NCBI GenBank assembly: GCA_030633015.1
Contig: DAOVTR010000039.1
Coordinates: 1 to 9,428, forward strand
Source of the DNA: Bdellovibrionales bacterium
Lineage (GTDB): Bacteria; Bdellovibrionota; Bacteriovoracia; Bacteriovoracales; Bacteriovoracaceae
DNA length: 9,428 bases
Direction: 5' to 3'
A program made the translations under genes and the position numbers. The notes under the pieces were generated by a model that saw only the letters and a list, made by a program, of their open reading frames with translations, searched no databases and had not been told where the DNA came from. The stretch's first letter is position 1; the number at the start of each line of letters is the position of its first letter. Of this stretch, positions 1-8,054 are shown piece by piece.

Positions 1-270
1 AAACTTGATCGAGCTGTATACAATAAAATTGGATATCTTGGAGCTCAGTACTGCTCTTCTGGTGAGGTAATCTACGCGGGATCGGCCATTGGAAAATATC
101 GACCTGAACCGCAAGGCATGACTTATATTCCGACCGCTGGTAATCAAAGTGATGAGTACTTTTTAAGCTTTGTTGATTCCATTATTGATCAAAGTGAATC
201 GGGAGAACAAAGTGGAATGCTGTTTAATTCAGGATATCGCTGGAACCACCACTACTACTGCTCACAATAA
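1..270 (+). CDS. 3' end of an unrecognised protein gene (5' truncated by the window)
   Basis: The frame is open from base 1 and ends at TAA 268-270, giving the last 89 residues of a protein whose start lies outside the window. I do not recognise the family. The fragment is rich in Tyr, Ser and Gly, has no membrane segment, and ends in a His/Tyr/Cys-containing tail (WNHHYYCSQ); there is another Cys about 18 residues into the fragment. This composition would suit an exported protein, but that is inference. By hand count the segment is about 41% GC, higher than the AT-rich start of the next gene. Only 29 bases separate it from the lipoprotein gene at 300 on the same strand, with no terminator-like hairpin between them, so co-transcription is plausible. 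The reading frame is well supported because it is uninterrupted and followed closely by a ribosome binding site and a new gene; the function is unknown. Confidence 0.7.
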   Translation, partial: KLDRAVYNKIGYLGAQYCSSGEVIYAGSAIGKYRPEPQGMTYIPTAGNQSDEYFLSFVDSIIDQSESGEQSGMLFNSGYRWNHHYYCSQ

Positions 271-299
271 GAAACTGTTTTAATTATTTAGGGGAATTT

Positions 300-2849
300 A
301 TGAAAGTATTAATAGTAAAAACAGTATGGATACTACCTTTAATTTTTATCTTATCATTAATGGGATGCATGGATAATAAATTTAATATTAAAACTACTGA
401 TAAAACTTCCAACATCTCCTCAACAGACAACAATTCAAACGATACAACGCATGGGACAACAAGTACTTTAGACGGATTTACTGTCTCTCCTACCGTTTCT
501 TTAAATGCAATCAATAACTTTTTATATATCAGACCGACTGTTTCAAATAGTGAAGAAATAGCTGATATAAAGTTTTATCTAAATAATAGTTTATCCTTTA
601 CAAAAACAGATGCTCCATTTGAATGGGAGTGGGACACTCTTGCAACGACCAACGGAACATACACTCTAAAAATTGTTTTAACTAATAAAAATAGTAGCAC
701 TCATGAAATTACTCAATCTGTAACAGTTAATAATCCAACTAATATTCCTGAAAATCTTGTTGAGCTTTTTAAAAGAAAACAGAGAAAAGATCAGGCATCA
801 TGGAATCCTTCATCTTTAGAAAATCCGACATCCTTTATATGGCAGCCTGAAACTTTTGTATACTTTGACAGTATTAGTGGACATGAAGTTTGGAAAATGA
901 CCAACACACCAAAAATTGATAATTTTTATCATAATGATATTGGAGTTACTCCTTGGAGTGCTGACGGAAAAAGAATGGCAATTGCCTCTCAAAGAGCTAC
1001 TCAAGCATTTTCTAATTCAGATGGAAGAATCTGGATGACAGTTAATACCAACGGAAAAAACTTTCGTCCAACAGTTGAAGGTGCGAGTCGCTGGTACAAC
1101 TCTATTAATGGATATTTTCACTGGTGTCCTCAACGTCCTGATACTTATTATGAAGTTACTTATGGATGGCCTAATGATCCCAATAAGCTTAATAAAACAG
1201 TCGTAACCGATAGCTCCGTATCAACAAGCACAATTTTAACTTATCCTGAAAGTATAAAAATTGATAAAATGATTTCAGCTGATGGGAAAAAACTTTTAAT
1301 AAGCTCATATGATGAAAATAAAGTTTATCCAACAACAGTTTATCCAAATCCCAATATTGACGACAGTGATGGTTACTCCATTGACCGTAATCTTGGTTTA
1401 TACGGAACTACTCCATCAACCTATACTACAGCCCATGATCGCTACTACGCTGGAACTGGGGATTGGTATTTTATAATGCCTATTGGTGGAGCTCACCGTG
1501 CTTGGTGGAAACTTAAAACCATTGGTTCTGCTGCAGACGGTGGAGCAAGATATGACAACAGTGATTTCCCTGTAACCAATTCAAATTATGACTTTGCTGA
1601 AGCATGGCCTGTTAATGCTGATAGCGGAAACAATCCTGATCCATTTTTAAGTGGCTACTGGTCTCATTTTGTTCCTGATCGCTGGGGACGATATGCTCTT
1701 CACTCAAGTTGTTGTACGGCACTATCGTGGAACGACCCTTTAGGAATTGGGCCTGGAGTTTGGGATATAGATGAAAAACAATATGTGGTAGCAACTTTTG
1801 GCGGTGGTGCCTCCCACCATGATTGGCACGGATTTACAGACTGGACAGTATCCTCTTCAAATGGTGATGACACTGTCAGAACAATTTTGGCCCAAAAATT
1901 CAATGATAAATATTCTCAAATTGTAGTAAACCAATCCTACGCTCACGCAGATGGAGGAACAAGTTATGAAACCAATCCAAGGCCGGCCCAAAGTCCAGAT
2001 GGCACAAAAGTTGCTTGGCATGGTGAATTTCTAAATGGTCAAAATGCAGTTGATTCATTTTGGTCAGTTGTCCACTACCCTGCACCACCTACAAATCTAG
2101 GAGCGATACTTTCGCAAACTGCAGGAAAATTGGATATCTCTTTTTTACCTCCTAAATATACCTCTCGCACATGGATTAATCCCAATACAAACTTAATCGA
2201 TGAAATAAATGGTGAAGTACTTTTTTCAAGAGAGGTCAAAAACTATCATCTATGGAGATCAAATAGTTTAGATCAAGGGTGGAGACTGGTTAACTCATCA
2301 ACTGCAAATTATTTAAACGATTCAGTAACTAATACTTTAAAACCAACCTATAATCAATCATGGGTTACAACACAAAATAAAATTAAGATTAGTGACAATC
2401 TTACAAATGGAACATTTTTTTATGCTTTAACAACCGAGGAGCATTCCAATTTAGAGTCTAGGGAATTATCTGAGATCATTCAAGTTACAGTATCTTCAAA
2501 TCAAGTTTCAAGCTCAACCATTGCTCTTCCAAAAGGAAAAAAATTATTCTGGACAACTCCACCTAATGTTCCATCAAATTTTAATGTTACTAAGCTATCA
2601 ACTGCTGGACAATTTAGGTTATCTTGGAATGAAAATTCAGACTCTAAGATTCGTTATTATAATATTTATTACTCTGAACTTGGAAATCCTGCTGCCATTC
2701 AGGCCCGAAAAATTGCCTCACTTCCCTATGGAACTCAATCATTTGTCGATTGGCTGGCCCATCTTTCTGCAACTGTTGGCCACTATGGTATCACTGCAGT
2801 TGACCGACAAGGAAATGAATCTGAAATTTATCACTCTAGTTCAAATTAA
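300..2849 (+). CDS. Large predicted lipoprotein: Ig-like domain, beta-propeller, two FN3-like domains
   Basis: An 849-residue protein. The ATG at 300 is preceded by an AGGGGAA ribosome binding site at 290-296. Residues 1-22 form a lipoprotein signal peptide with a lipobox-like LMGC, so Cys23 is the likely lipidated residue. An Asn/Ser/Thr-rich linker (about 24-60) follows, then a bacterial Ig-like domain (about 63-145). The region of about 180-592 looks like a beta-propeller of the TolB/PD40 type: blade signatures S-x-DG-K/T recur at about 220-230, 326-336 and 565-575. It is unusually rich in Trp and His, including HHDWHG at 506-511, and has a Cys pair at 471-472. Two FN3-like domains end the protein (about 595-735 and 753-845). 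The architecture suggests a surface or periplasmic-facing protein that binds polysaccharide or protein. The propeller resembles the oligogalacturonate-lyase type in style, but no catalytic assignment can be made by eye. Its stop codon overlaps that of the convergent nrdJ by four bases. Confidence 0.9.
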   Translation: MKVLIVKTVWILPLIFILSLMGCMDNKFNIKTTDKTSNISSTDNNSNDTTHGTTSTLDGFTVSPTVSLNAINNFLYIRPTVSNSEEIADIKFYLNNSLSFTKTDAPFEWEWDTLATTNGTYTLKIVLTNKNSSTHEITQSVTVNNPTNIPENLVELFKRKQRKDQASWNPSSLENPTSFIWQPETFVYFDSISGHEVWKMTNTPKIDNFYHNDIGVTPWSADGKRMAIASQRATQAFSNSDGRIWMTVNTNGKNFRPTVEGASRWYNSINGYFHWCPQRPDTYYEVTYGWPNDPNKLNKTVVTDSSVSTSTILTYPESIKIDKMISADGKKLLISSYDENKVYPTTVYPNPNIDDSDGYSIDRNLGLYGTTPSTYTTAHDRYYAGTGDWYFIMPIGGAHRAWWKLKTIGSAADGGARYDNSDFPVTNSNYDFAEAWPVNADSGNNPDPFLSGYWSHFVPDRWGRYALHSSCCTALSWNDPLGIGPGVWDIDEKQYVVATFGGGASHHDWHGFTDWTVSSSNGDDTVRTILAQKFNDKYSQIVVNQSYAHADGGTSYETNPRPAQSPDGTKVAWHGEFLNGQNAVDSFWSVVHYPAPPTNLGAILSQTAGKLDISFLPPKYTSRTWINPNTNLIDEINGEVLFSREVKNYHLWRSNSLDQGWRLVNSSTANYLNDSVTNTLKPTYNQSWVTTQNKIKISDNLTNGTFFYALTTEEHSNLESRELSEIIQVTVSSNQVSSSTIALPKGKKLFWTTPPNVPSNFNVTKLSTAGQFRLSWNENSDSKIRYYNIYYSELGNPAAIQARKIASLPYGTQSFVDWLAHLSATVGHYGITAVDRQGNESEIYHSSSN

Positions 2850-5800
2850 GAACAACCTGTAGTTGCACCACAACTATCACATTTCAAACAAGAGCCGTTT
2901 CTAACAAGAGTTAGAGCACCACATTCGGGACAGGCATCCCCTTCATAACCTTTTATTTTTGCTTCCTGTCTCTTTTTTTGCTCAGTTACCATTTCAGAAT
3001 TAAACTGCTTTGAAAAAACTTTTTGAGGCTTAACTTCTGAAACTTGTCCATCAGCATGAACCTCCTGACGCCCTTCCATAATTTCTAAAAGAGGCTCATT
3101 ATCATTTTCACCTTGAACAGAATCAGGCTTAAGATCTGAAGGTTTAACATGTACCAGATCAAATCTATTTAAATAGTTCATTCCAATATCTCGAAAAATA
3201 TAATCAATTACTGAAGTGGCCATTTTAATATTATCATGTCCTGAAACCATTCCGTTTGGCTCAAATCTTGTAAATGTAAACGCATCAACAAATTCATCTA
3301 GAGGCACCCCATATTGGAGACCTAAAGAGATGGCAATGGAAAAGCAATTCATCAATGATCGATAAGCAGCACCTTCTTTGTGCATATCTATAAAAATTTC
3401 ACCAAGCATCCCGTCATCATACTCTCCTGTTCGAAGATAAACTTTATTACCACCAATATTTGCTTTTTGAGTATAACCAAGTCTTTTAGAAGGCAAAGAT
3501 CTTCTTTTAGAAACTTCTTTATAGATAATTTTTTCTACAATTTTCTGGGCAACAGTCGTAATTTTTTCTGTCTGAGAAGCCTCTTCAAAATCCATCAATC
3601 CTAAATCATCAAATGCAGAAGCATTAAGTGGTTGTGAAAGTTTTGATCCATCCCGATAAATAGCATTGGCCTTAGTCATTAATTTCCATGACTGATAATA
3701 AGCATCTGCAACATCAGCGACTGTACTCTCAGCAGGCATATTTATGGTTTTAGATATTGCTCCAGAAATATATGGCTGAACTGATGCCATCATTTTAATA
3801 TGTCCTAAAGCAGAAATTACACGTGTTCCATATTTTCCACACTTGCTAGCACAATCAAAAACATTAAGATGTTTCTCTTTTAATTCTGGTGCTCCCTCTA
3901 GTGACATTGTTCCACAAATATAATCATTTGCTTGAGCAATCTGATCATCGCTTAGACCTAAAAGTTTTAAAATATTAAGTTCAGGATCACCCAATTGATC
4001 ATTTGTTAAATTTAACTGTTCTAATAAATACTTATCTCCAAAAAGAAATCTTGAAAAGACAAACGTAATATCAAAGGCGCCTGCAAGAGCAGATTCTATT
4101 TTTTCAATAATTGTATTGGGTACTTTTTTATTTTGTAGAAACTCTTTATTCAAAAATGGACACCCATCTAACGTTCCAGCACCTACAGCGTATTTAATAA
4201 TATCTTTAATATTGTCCTTTTTATATCCAAGAGTTTCAAGGGCCATTGGAACCGACTGATTGATTATTTTAAAATAACCACCACCTGATAATTTTTTAAA
4301 TTTAACAAGAGAAAAATCAGGTTCAATTCCTGTTGTATCACAATCCATAACTAGGCCAATAGTTCCCGTTGGAGCTATAACCGTAACTTGAGCATTTCTA
4401 TAACCATGCTTTTCGCCTAACTCAAGAGCTTCACTCCAATATTTTCTTGCAGCTTCTATAAAATATTTTGGAGCAAGTTTTCCACTTAATACCTGTGGAT
4501 TAATTGTCAATCCTTCATAGCCATCCATTTCGCCATCAACTGCTCTTTTGTGATTTCTAATTACTCTAAGCATATCCTCTTTGTTTTCATCATATCTAAG
4601 AAAGGTTCCATGCTCAGATGCCAAAAGTGCAGAAGTTTTATATGAGACTCCTCCCATAATTGCAGCAATGGAAGCTGCTATACTTCTACCTTTTTCAGAA
4701 TCATAAGGGACACCCATGATCATCAAAAGGGCACCAATATTAGCGAAACCAAGACCTAATGTTCTATATTCATAAGATAGCTTTGCAATTTCAGCAGAAG
4801 GAAACTGGGCCATTAGAACAGAAATTTCTAAAACGACAGTCCAAAGCTCACACGCGTGAGTAAATTTTTCAACTTCAAACATTTTAGTTACTGGGTCTAA
4901 AAACTTAACAAGATTTAAAGAAGCTAAGTTGCAAGCGGTATTATCTAGAAACATATATTCTGAACAAGGATTAGAAGCATTAATTCTTCCTCCCTGCGGG
5001 CAAGTATGCCACTCATTAATTGTATCATCAAATTGTAATCCAGGATCAGCACAATTCCATGCGGCCTGATTGATTATTTCCCATAAATCTTTTGCTTTTA
5101 TCTTTTTAGAAACCTTTCCATCAATTCTATTTATCAGTTCGAAATCTTCATCTTTTTCTAATTTTTCAAAAAAGCTATTTGGAATTCTCACTGAATTATT
5201 AGAATTTTGACCAGAAACTGTTTGATAAGCTTCACTTGTCCAATCTGTATCATATATTTCAAATTGGATATCATTATAACCTTGTTTTGCAAGCTCAATA
5301 ACCCTTGAAATATACTTCATTGGAACTTGATCAACATTTGCATCATAAATAGCTTTTTTCAAAGCAGGATTTGCCTTTGCTGAAAAACGACTATCACCTT
5401 CCACGGAATTTAATGAATCTGCAACTAACTGCAAATGTTTTTTACATATCTTTGATCCTGCAACCAATGCTGCAACTTTTCTCTCTTCTTTTGTTTTCCA
5501 CGTAATAAACTCTTCAATATCCGGATGATCCAAATCAAGAGTAACCATTTTGGCCGCACGCCTGGTTGTACCACCAGATTTGATGGCACCTGCTGCCCGA
5601 TCACCTATTCTTAAAAATGACATTAATCCTGAAGACGCTCCTCCACCTGATAAATTTTCCCCAGCTCCCCTAATTGATGAAAAATTTGTCCCCGTTCCCG
5701 AACCATACTTAAATAGCCTTGCTTCACGAGTCCACAAATCCATTATCCCGCCTTCATTTACCAAATCATCACTAACTGATTGAATAAAACAAGCATGAGG

Positions 5801-6334
5801 TTGAGGTCTCTTATAAGCAGATGTAGATTTTTTTAACTCATTATCTTTAGGATCAACATAGAAATGTCCTTGGGGAGATCCTTCAATTTTATATGCGGAG
5901 TTTAGACCTGTATTAAACCATTGTGGAGAATTTGGCGCACACATTTGATTTGCCAGCATAAACGAAAGCTCTGATTGAAATGCATCCGCATCTTCATTTG
6001 AATCAAAATAATTAGAATCTTGTCCCCACTTTCTCCAGCAACCTGCAAGTCTATCAAATACTTGCCTTGAATCTGTCTCTCCACCAAGCACAGGGTTCTC
6101 AAATTCATCAAGAATTGTTTTTCCCTGTTCATCTAATTTAGGAACACCTGTTTTTCTAAAATATTTTTGAGCAATGATATCTGTAGCAACTTGAGACCAC
6201 TGCTTAGGAACAGTAACTTCTAAGGCATTACTACCAGATCCATCTAACTCTTTTACTTCACTTGTTCTTTTTTCAAATTCTAAATCGAAATAAGCTGATT
6301 GACCCTTCTTGGTGAAAATTCGCTTGACCCTCAT
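2846..6334 (-). CDS. nrdJ: Vitamin B12-dependent (class II) ribonucleoside-diphosphate reductase NrdJ
   Basis: A 1162-residue cytoplasmic enzyme that reduces ribonucleotides to deoxyribonucleotides using adenosylcobalamin as radical source, so it needs no NrdB-type partner and no oxygen. Visible family marks: NSPQWFNTG at 135-143; Cys182 in ACFI (first redox cysteine); the glycine-rich [12 protein letters not shown] segment from 212; NPCSE at 455-459 carrying the thiyl-radical Cys457 and Glu459; Cys468 in CNLASLNL (second redox cysteine); APTGTIG at 654-660; a TSCPD-type domain at about 965-1065; and a zinc-ribbon-like tail with CPEC at 1135-1138, CLKC at 1149-1152 and a final GATTGCS, the usual ending of the long NrdJ form. 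Length is normal for that form; I see no intein, frameshift or N-terminal ATP cone. The ATG at 6334 has a strong AAAGGAGT site (plus-strand 6341-6348) six bases upstream. NrdR-box-like sites further upstream suggest NrdR repression. The three key cysteines are intact, so the gene is probably functional. Confidence 0.97.
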   Translation of the reverse strand: MRVKRIFTKKGQSAYFDLEFEKRTSEVKELDGSGSNALEVTVPKQWSQVATDIIAQKYFRKTGVPKLDEQGKTILDEFENPVLGGETDSRQVFDRLAGCWRKWGQDSNYFDSNEDADAFQSELSFMLANQMCAPNSPQWFNTGLNSAYKIEGSPQGHFYVDPKDNELKKSTSAYKRPQPHACFIQSVSDDLVNEGGIMDLWTREARLFKYGSGTGTNFSSIRGAGENLSGGGASSGLMSFLRIGDRAAGAIKSGGTTRRAAKMVTLDLDHPDIEEFITWKTKEERKVAALVAGSKICKKHLQLVADSLNSVEGDSRFSAKANPALKKAIYDANVDQVPMKYISRVIELAKQGYNDIQFEIYDTDWTSEAYQTVSGQNSNNSVRIPNSFFEKLEKDEDFELINRIDGKVSKKIKAKDLWEIINQAAWNCADPGLQFDDTINEWHTCPQGGRINASNPCSEYMFLDNTACNLASLNLVKFLDPVTKMFEVEKFTHACELWTVVLEISVLMAQFPSAEIAKLSYEYRTLGLGFANIGALLMIMGVPYDSEKGRSIAASIAAIMGGVSYKTSALLASEHGTFLRYDENKEDMLRVIRNHKRAVDGEMDGYEGLTINPQVLSGKLAPKYFIEAARKYWSEALELGEKHGYRNAQVTVIAPTGTIGLVMDCDTTGIEPDFSLVKFKKLSGGGYFKIINQSVPMALETLGYKKDNIKDIIKYAVGAGTLDGCPFLNKEFLQNKKVPNTIIEKIESALAGAFDITFVFSRFLFGDKYLLEQLNLTNDQLGDPELNILKLLGLSDDQIAQANDYICGTMSLEGAPELKEKHLNVFDCASKCGKYGTRVISALGHIKMMASVQPYISGAISKTINMPAESTVADVADAYYQSWKLMTKANAIYRDGSKLSQPLNASAFDDLGLMDFEEASQTEKITTVAQKIVEKIIYKEVSKRRSLPSKRLGYTQKANIGGNKVYLRTGEYDDGMLGEIFIDMHKEGAAYRSLMNCFSIAISLGLQYGVPLDEFVDAFTFTRFEPNGMVSGHDNIKMATSVIDYIFRDIGMNYLNRFDLVHVKPSDLKPDSVQGENDNEPLLEIMEGRQEVHADGQVSEVKPQKVFSKQFNSEMVTEQKKRQEAKIKGYEGDACPECGALTLVRNGSCLKCDSCGATTGCS

Positions 6335-6367
6335 TAAAACACTCCTTTGATTTGCTAAACTTCCGTG

Positions 6368-6381
6368 TATATGTACATATA
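6368..6381. promoter_or_regulatory. Perfect 14-base palindrome TATATGTACATATA near the nrdJ start
   Basis: The 14 bases TATATGTACATATA equal their own reverse complement, centred on GTAC, and end about 34 bases from the nrdJ start codon, just upstream of its ribosome binding site. Such symmetry could serve a dimeric regulator, but low-complexity AT DNA produces palindromes by chance more easily than mixed sequence. No known operator is matched. Confidence 0.35.
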
Positions 6382-6382
6382 A

Positions 6383-6405
6383 AAATTGATCTCTTTTATC
6401 AATTT
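6383..6405 (-). repeat. Inverted repeat, 8-base stem with 7-base loop, in the nrdJ leader
   Basis: AAATTGAT (6383-6390) and ATCAATTT (6398-6405) are perfect reverse complements around CTCTTTT. The TTGAT/ATCAA core is the same pentamer pair seen in the adjacent repeat at 6402-6427, giving four half-sites in about 45 bases. The 7-base spacing does not fit an FNR or DNR site, which need four. Confidence 0.45.
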
Positions 6406-6427
6406 GATTATTAAAAAATAATCAAAT
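6402..6427 (-). repeat. Inverted repeat, 11-base stem with 4-base loop, in the nrdJ leader
   Basis: ATTTGATTATT (6402-6412) and AATAATCAAAT (6417-6427) are perfect reverse complements around an AAAA loop. The stem is almost all A/T, so as RNA it would be only moderately stable, and no T-run follows on the minus strand in terminator position. It shares bases 6402-6405 with the neighbouring inverted repeat, so the two full stems cannot form together. It may be an operator or an mRNA 5' structure; no function can be assigned. Confidence 0.5.
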
Positions 6428-6432
6428 GACTC

Positions 6433-6460
6433 ATTCTATGAAATTAAATTTTCCAGTCTT
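6433..6460 (-). promoter_or_regulatory. Candidate nrdJ promoter 2 (TAGAAT -10)
   Basis: On the minus strand TAGAAT (6438 to 6433) matches the -10 consensus at five of six positions, with AAGACT (three of six) as a weak -35 16 bases upstream (6460 to 6455). A TTGACT just upstream (6466 to 6461) is a better -35 but is 22 bases from this -10, too far. If used, transcription would start near 6427, right at the edge of the inverted repeat 6402-6427, and the NrdR boxes would lie upstream of the -35. This is an alternative to candidate 1, not an addition. Confidence 0.25.
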
Positions 6461-6474
6461 AGTCAACAGTAAAC

Positions 6475-6490
6475 ACACAACATCTTGTGC
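6475..6490 (-). promoter_or_regulatory. NrdR box, nrdJ-proximal copy
   Basis: The plus strand reads ACACAACATCTTGTGC. Against the general NrdR-box consensus ACACWATATATWGTGT it matches at 13 of 16 positions, and both outer half-sites (ACAC, GTG) are kept. NrdR is the widespread zinc-finger/ATP-cone repressor of ribonucleotide reductase genes and normally binds paired boxes. This copy lies about 140 bases upstream of the nrdJ start, with its centre 41 bases from the distal copy, close to four helical turns, so both would present the same DNA face. Position upstream of a ribonucleotide reductase gene and the pairing support the call; the nrdR gene itself is not in this window. Confidence 0.75.
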
Positions 6491-6498
6491 TTTAATCC

Positions 6499-6512
6499 GT
6501 CATTTAAATGAC
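6499..6512. promoter_or_regulatory. Perfect 14-base palindrome between the NrdR boxes
   Basis: GTCATTTAAATGAC is its own reverse complement over all 14 bases. It lies inside the 25-base spacer between the two NrdR boxes, close to the midpoint of the pair. It does not match the NrdR consensus. It could be an operator for a second dimeric regulator, or bases around a start site; the sequence alone does not say which. It is not the FNR/CRP arrangement (TTGAT-N4-ATCAA). Confidence 0.45.
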
Positions 6513-6540
6513 ATAATACTAGATATAGTGTCTCCCCAAA
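6513..6540 (-). promoter_or_regulatory. Candidate nrdJ promoter 1 (weak -35, TATTAT -10)
   Basis: On the minus strand TATTAT (6518 to 6513) matches the sigma-70 -10 box at five of six positions. A poor -35-like TTTGGG (6540 to 6535) lies 16 bases upstream. The distal NrdR box fills the spacer and overlaps the -10, which is the reason to favour this candidate. The -35 is weak, and the resulting leader would be about 170 bases and include the second NrdR box and the stem-loops. Confidence 0.35.
6516..6531 (-). promoter_or_regulatory. NrdR box, nrdJ-distal copy
   Basis: Read toward nrdJ (minus strand) the site is ACACTATATCTAGTAT, matching 14 of 16 positions of the consensus ACACWATATATWGTGT; the left half-site is perfect. 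It overlaps a TATTAT -10-like hexamer on the minus strand (6513-6518), so bound NrdR could block RNA polymerase directly if that promoter is the one used. Together with the copy at 6475-6490 it forms the tandem arrangement typical of NrdR-controlled genes. Confidence 0.8.
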
Positions 6541-6606
6541 TAAAATAAATTGTTATGACTTTTAAATTATTACATTTAAAACAAAAAACTTGACGAAGGA
6601 TTTTTG

Positions 6607-6621
6607 TTTTTTTTAAAAAAA
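6607..6621. other. T8A7 homopolymer tract
   Basis: Eight T are followed directly by seven A, flanked by the two TTGAC-type hexamers at 6590 and 6622. Runs of this kind are rigid and, with further A/T runs nearby, can act like an upstream promoter element. No strong stem precedes it, so it is not called a terminator. Confidence 0.3.
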
Positions 6622-6725
6622 TTGACTTGTTAAAACCCAACTATTTTGCCTCCATGCGGTGCGATTTGATTAATTTAGGCCACATGAGAAAATTAATTTG
6701 AAACTCTTTTTTTTGCAGGAAGCAT

Positions 6726-8054
6726 ATGGCCATGTTAAAAATTATATTTATTTTTATTCTTACCACTCAAATTTTTTTGAATATAACTGCTGCTTCTCCT
6801 ATCGCAAAGGAGGGATATTTTATTCTTGATAAGAAAAAAAATTATTTAACTTTTTTTCAAAAAAATCCAGAACTTATAATAGATTTGGTATCTAATGATG
6901 GGTATGAATTATATGGCCCTTCAGGACTTGGAGTCTGGCTTAAAAAAATAAAAATAAATCATGGCCCACTTCAAACAGTAAGCAACTCTAAATCCTTTGA
7001 GTATGACTCACCAGAAGAGGTAAACAATAAGCTAGTTAATCTCGCAAATAGTTATCCTAATATTGCTCAAGTTTTTTCCATAGGAAAAACCACATTAGGC
7101 CGCCCAATAATGGGAATAAAAATATCAGATAATGTCTCAATTGATGAAGTCGAACCAGAATTTAAATATGTTGCTAATATGCATGGAAATGAAATTGTAG
7201 GAAGAGAACTATTAGTTAAATTCACCCGCGATATTATAGAACAATATTATATGGGTAATTTAAAAATTGAAAATTTAATAAACAATAGCGAAATATTTAT
7301 TATACCAAGTTTAAATCCTGACGGTATGGCCTTAAAACGGCGAGCAAATAGTAAGTGGATTGATTTAAATAGAGACTTTCCTGACTTTACAACATTAGAT
7401 AATGAAAACAGCACTAACAATAGAGCTGCTGAAACTATTGCCATGATGAATTTTCAAAGAAAGCGACACTTTAGCCTATCGGCTAATTTTCATGATGGAG
7501 CCGTTGTAGTTAACTATCCATGGGACACAACTAAAGATAGTTTTCCACTACACAATATGATTAAACATTTCTCTTTTGAATATGCAAAATTAAATAATAA
7601 TATGAAAAATTCTTACGTCTTTTCTGATGGTATTGTTAATGGTGCCAAGTGGTATCAAATCAATGGAGGAATGCAAGACTGGAGTTACCACTGGCACAAT
7701 GACTTACAAGTAACAATTGAACTTTCTAATACAAAATGGCCTTCTTTAAGTGAAATCCCCAAGCAATACAGCCTAAACAGAGATGCCATGATTAAATATA
7801 TGGGTTATATTTTCAGTGGCGCAGGATTTTATTTCAGTGATAAATCAACAAACGGCACAGTAAAAATAAGGTCGAAAAATTCATTAAATTCAAATAATGA
7901 AGCTTATGGATTTGACAGAGGAGAATTTTATAAAATACTTCCTCCAGGTGAATATATTTTTGAAATAAAAGATAATTTTAATAAAATAAAAACATTTCAT
8001 ACAGTAGTAGATCTAAATGACGCCGTAATTAATGGTAATTACACTCATCTGTGA
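6726..8054 (+). CDS. Exported M14 zinc carboxypeptidase, CPE/CPD-like (M14B)
   Basis: A 442-residue exported protease that removes C-terminal residues from peptides. Residues 1-23 are a signal peptide (hydrophobic core, ending near TAASP). About 25-90 is a segment I do not recognise, possibly a propeptide. The catalytic domain shows NMHGNE with zinc ligands His153 and Glu156 (HxxE), NPDG at 197-200, DLNRDFP with Asn215/Arg216 that would bind the substrate carboxylate, the third zinc ligand His256 in ANFHDG, the substrate Tyr310 before GGMQDW, and catalytic Glu332 in TIELS. These match the animal carboxypeptidase E/N/D subgroup rather than pancreatic CPA. A transthyretin-like domain (about 362-430, with PPGEY) follows, as in that subgroup. 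All catalytic residues are present, so it should be active. ATG 6726 has AGGAAG at 6717-6722; a second ATG at 6732 is possible but more distant. It is divergent from nrdJ. Preference for basic C-terminal residues is typical of the subgroup, not shown here. Confidence 0.95.
   Translation: MAMLKIIFIFILTTQIFLNITAASPIAKEGYFILDKKKNYLTFFQKNPELIIDLVSNDGYELYGPSGLGVWLKKIKINHGPLQTVSNSKSFEYDSPEEVNNKLVNLANSYPNIAQVFSIGKTTLGRPIMGIKISDNVSIDEVEPEFKYVANMHGNEIVGRELLVKFTRDIIEQYYMGNLKIENLINNSEIFIIPSLNPDGMALKRRANSKWIDLNRDFPDFTTLDNENSTNNRAAETIAMMNFQRKRHFSLSANFHDGAVVVNYPWDTTKDSFPLHNMIKHFSFEYAKLNNNMKNSYVFSDGIVNGAKWYQINGGMQDWSYHWHNDLQVTIELSNTKWPSLSEIPKQYSLNRDAMIKYMGYIFSGAGFYFSDKSTNGTVKIRSKNSLNSNNEAYGFDRGEFYKILPPGEYIFEIKDNFNKIKTFHTVVDLNDAVINGNYTHL

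Larger units (their letters stand above)
6335..6725. other. Divergent nrdJ / carboxypeptidase control region, no gene
   Basis: This 391-base AT-rich stretch separates nrdJ (leftward) from the M14 carboxypeptidase gene (rightward). From the nrdJ side it holds the nrdJ ribosome binding site (6341-6348), a 14-base palindrome (6368-6381), two overlapping inverted repeats (6383-6427), two NrdR-box-like sites (6475-6490, 6516-6531) with a palindrome between them (6499-6512), a T8A7 tract (6607-6621), and the AGGAAG ribosome binding site of the carboxypeptidase gene (6717-6722). On the plus strand two TTGAC-type -35-like hexamers occur at 6590-6595 and 6622-6627, but neither has a convincing -10 box at 16-18 bases, so I do not call a promoter for the rightward gene. 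No cobalamin riboswitch is recognisable despite nrdJ using B12. Confidence 0.8.

Noticed and set aside
2521..2862. A 113-codon plus-strand frame overlapping the end of the lipoprotein gene
   Set aside because: It lies in another frame of the FN3-like region, whose own frame shows a coherent domain; it has no independent support.
2860..2876. Six-base inverted repeat TAGTTG/CAACTA just after the lipoprotein stop, as a terminator
   Set aside because: The stem is short, no T-run follows, and the bases encode the conserved Cys tail of NrdJ, which explains them.
3380..3604. A 74-codon plus-strand open frame, and other long plus-strand frames inside nrdJ (such as 5550-5783)
   Set aside because: They lie opposite strongly conserved NrdJ coding sequence and have no ribosome binding site or recognisable product, so they are shadows of the real gene.
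2846..6334. Possible intein or frameshift in nrdJ because of its length
   Set aside because: The known motifs appear in order at the normal spacing, and about 1160 residues is normal for the long form of this enzyme.
6386..6425. FNR or DNR sites built from TTGAT and ATCAA
   Set aside because: The half-sites are separated by 7, 2 and 11 bases, not the four required.
6654..6701. A 15-codon plus-strand open frame upstream of the carboxypeptidase gene
   Set aside because: It has no ribosome binding site in front of its ATG, and a frame this short is expected by chance.
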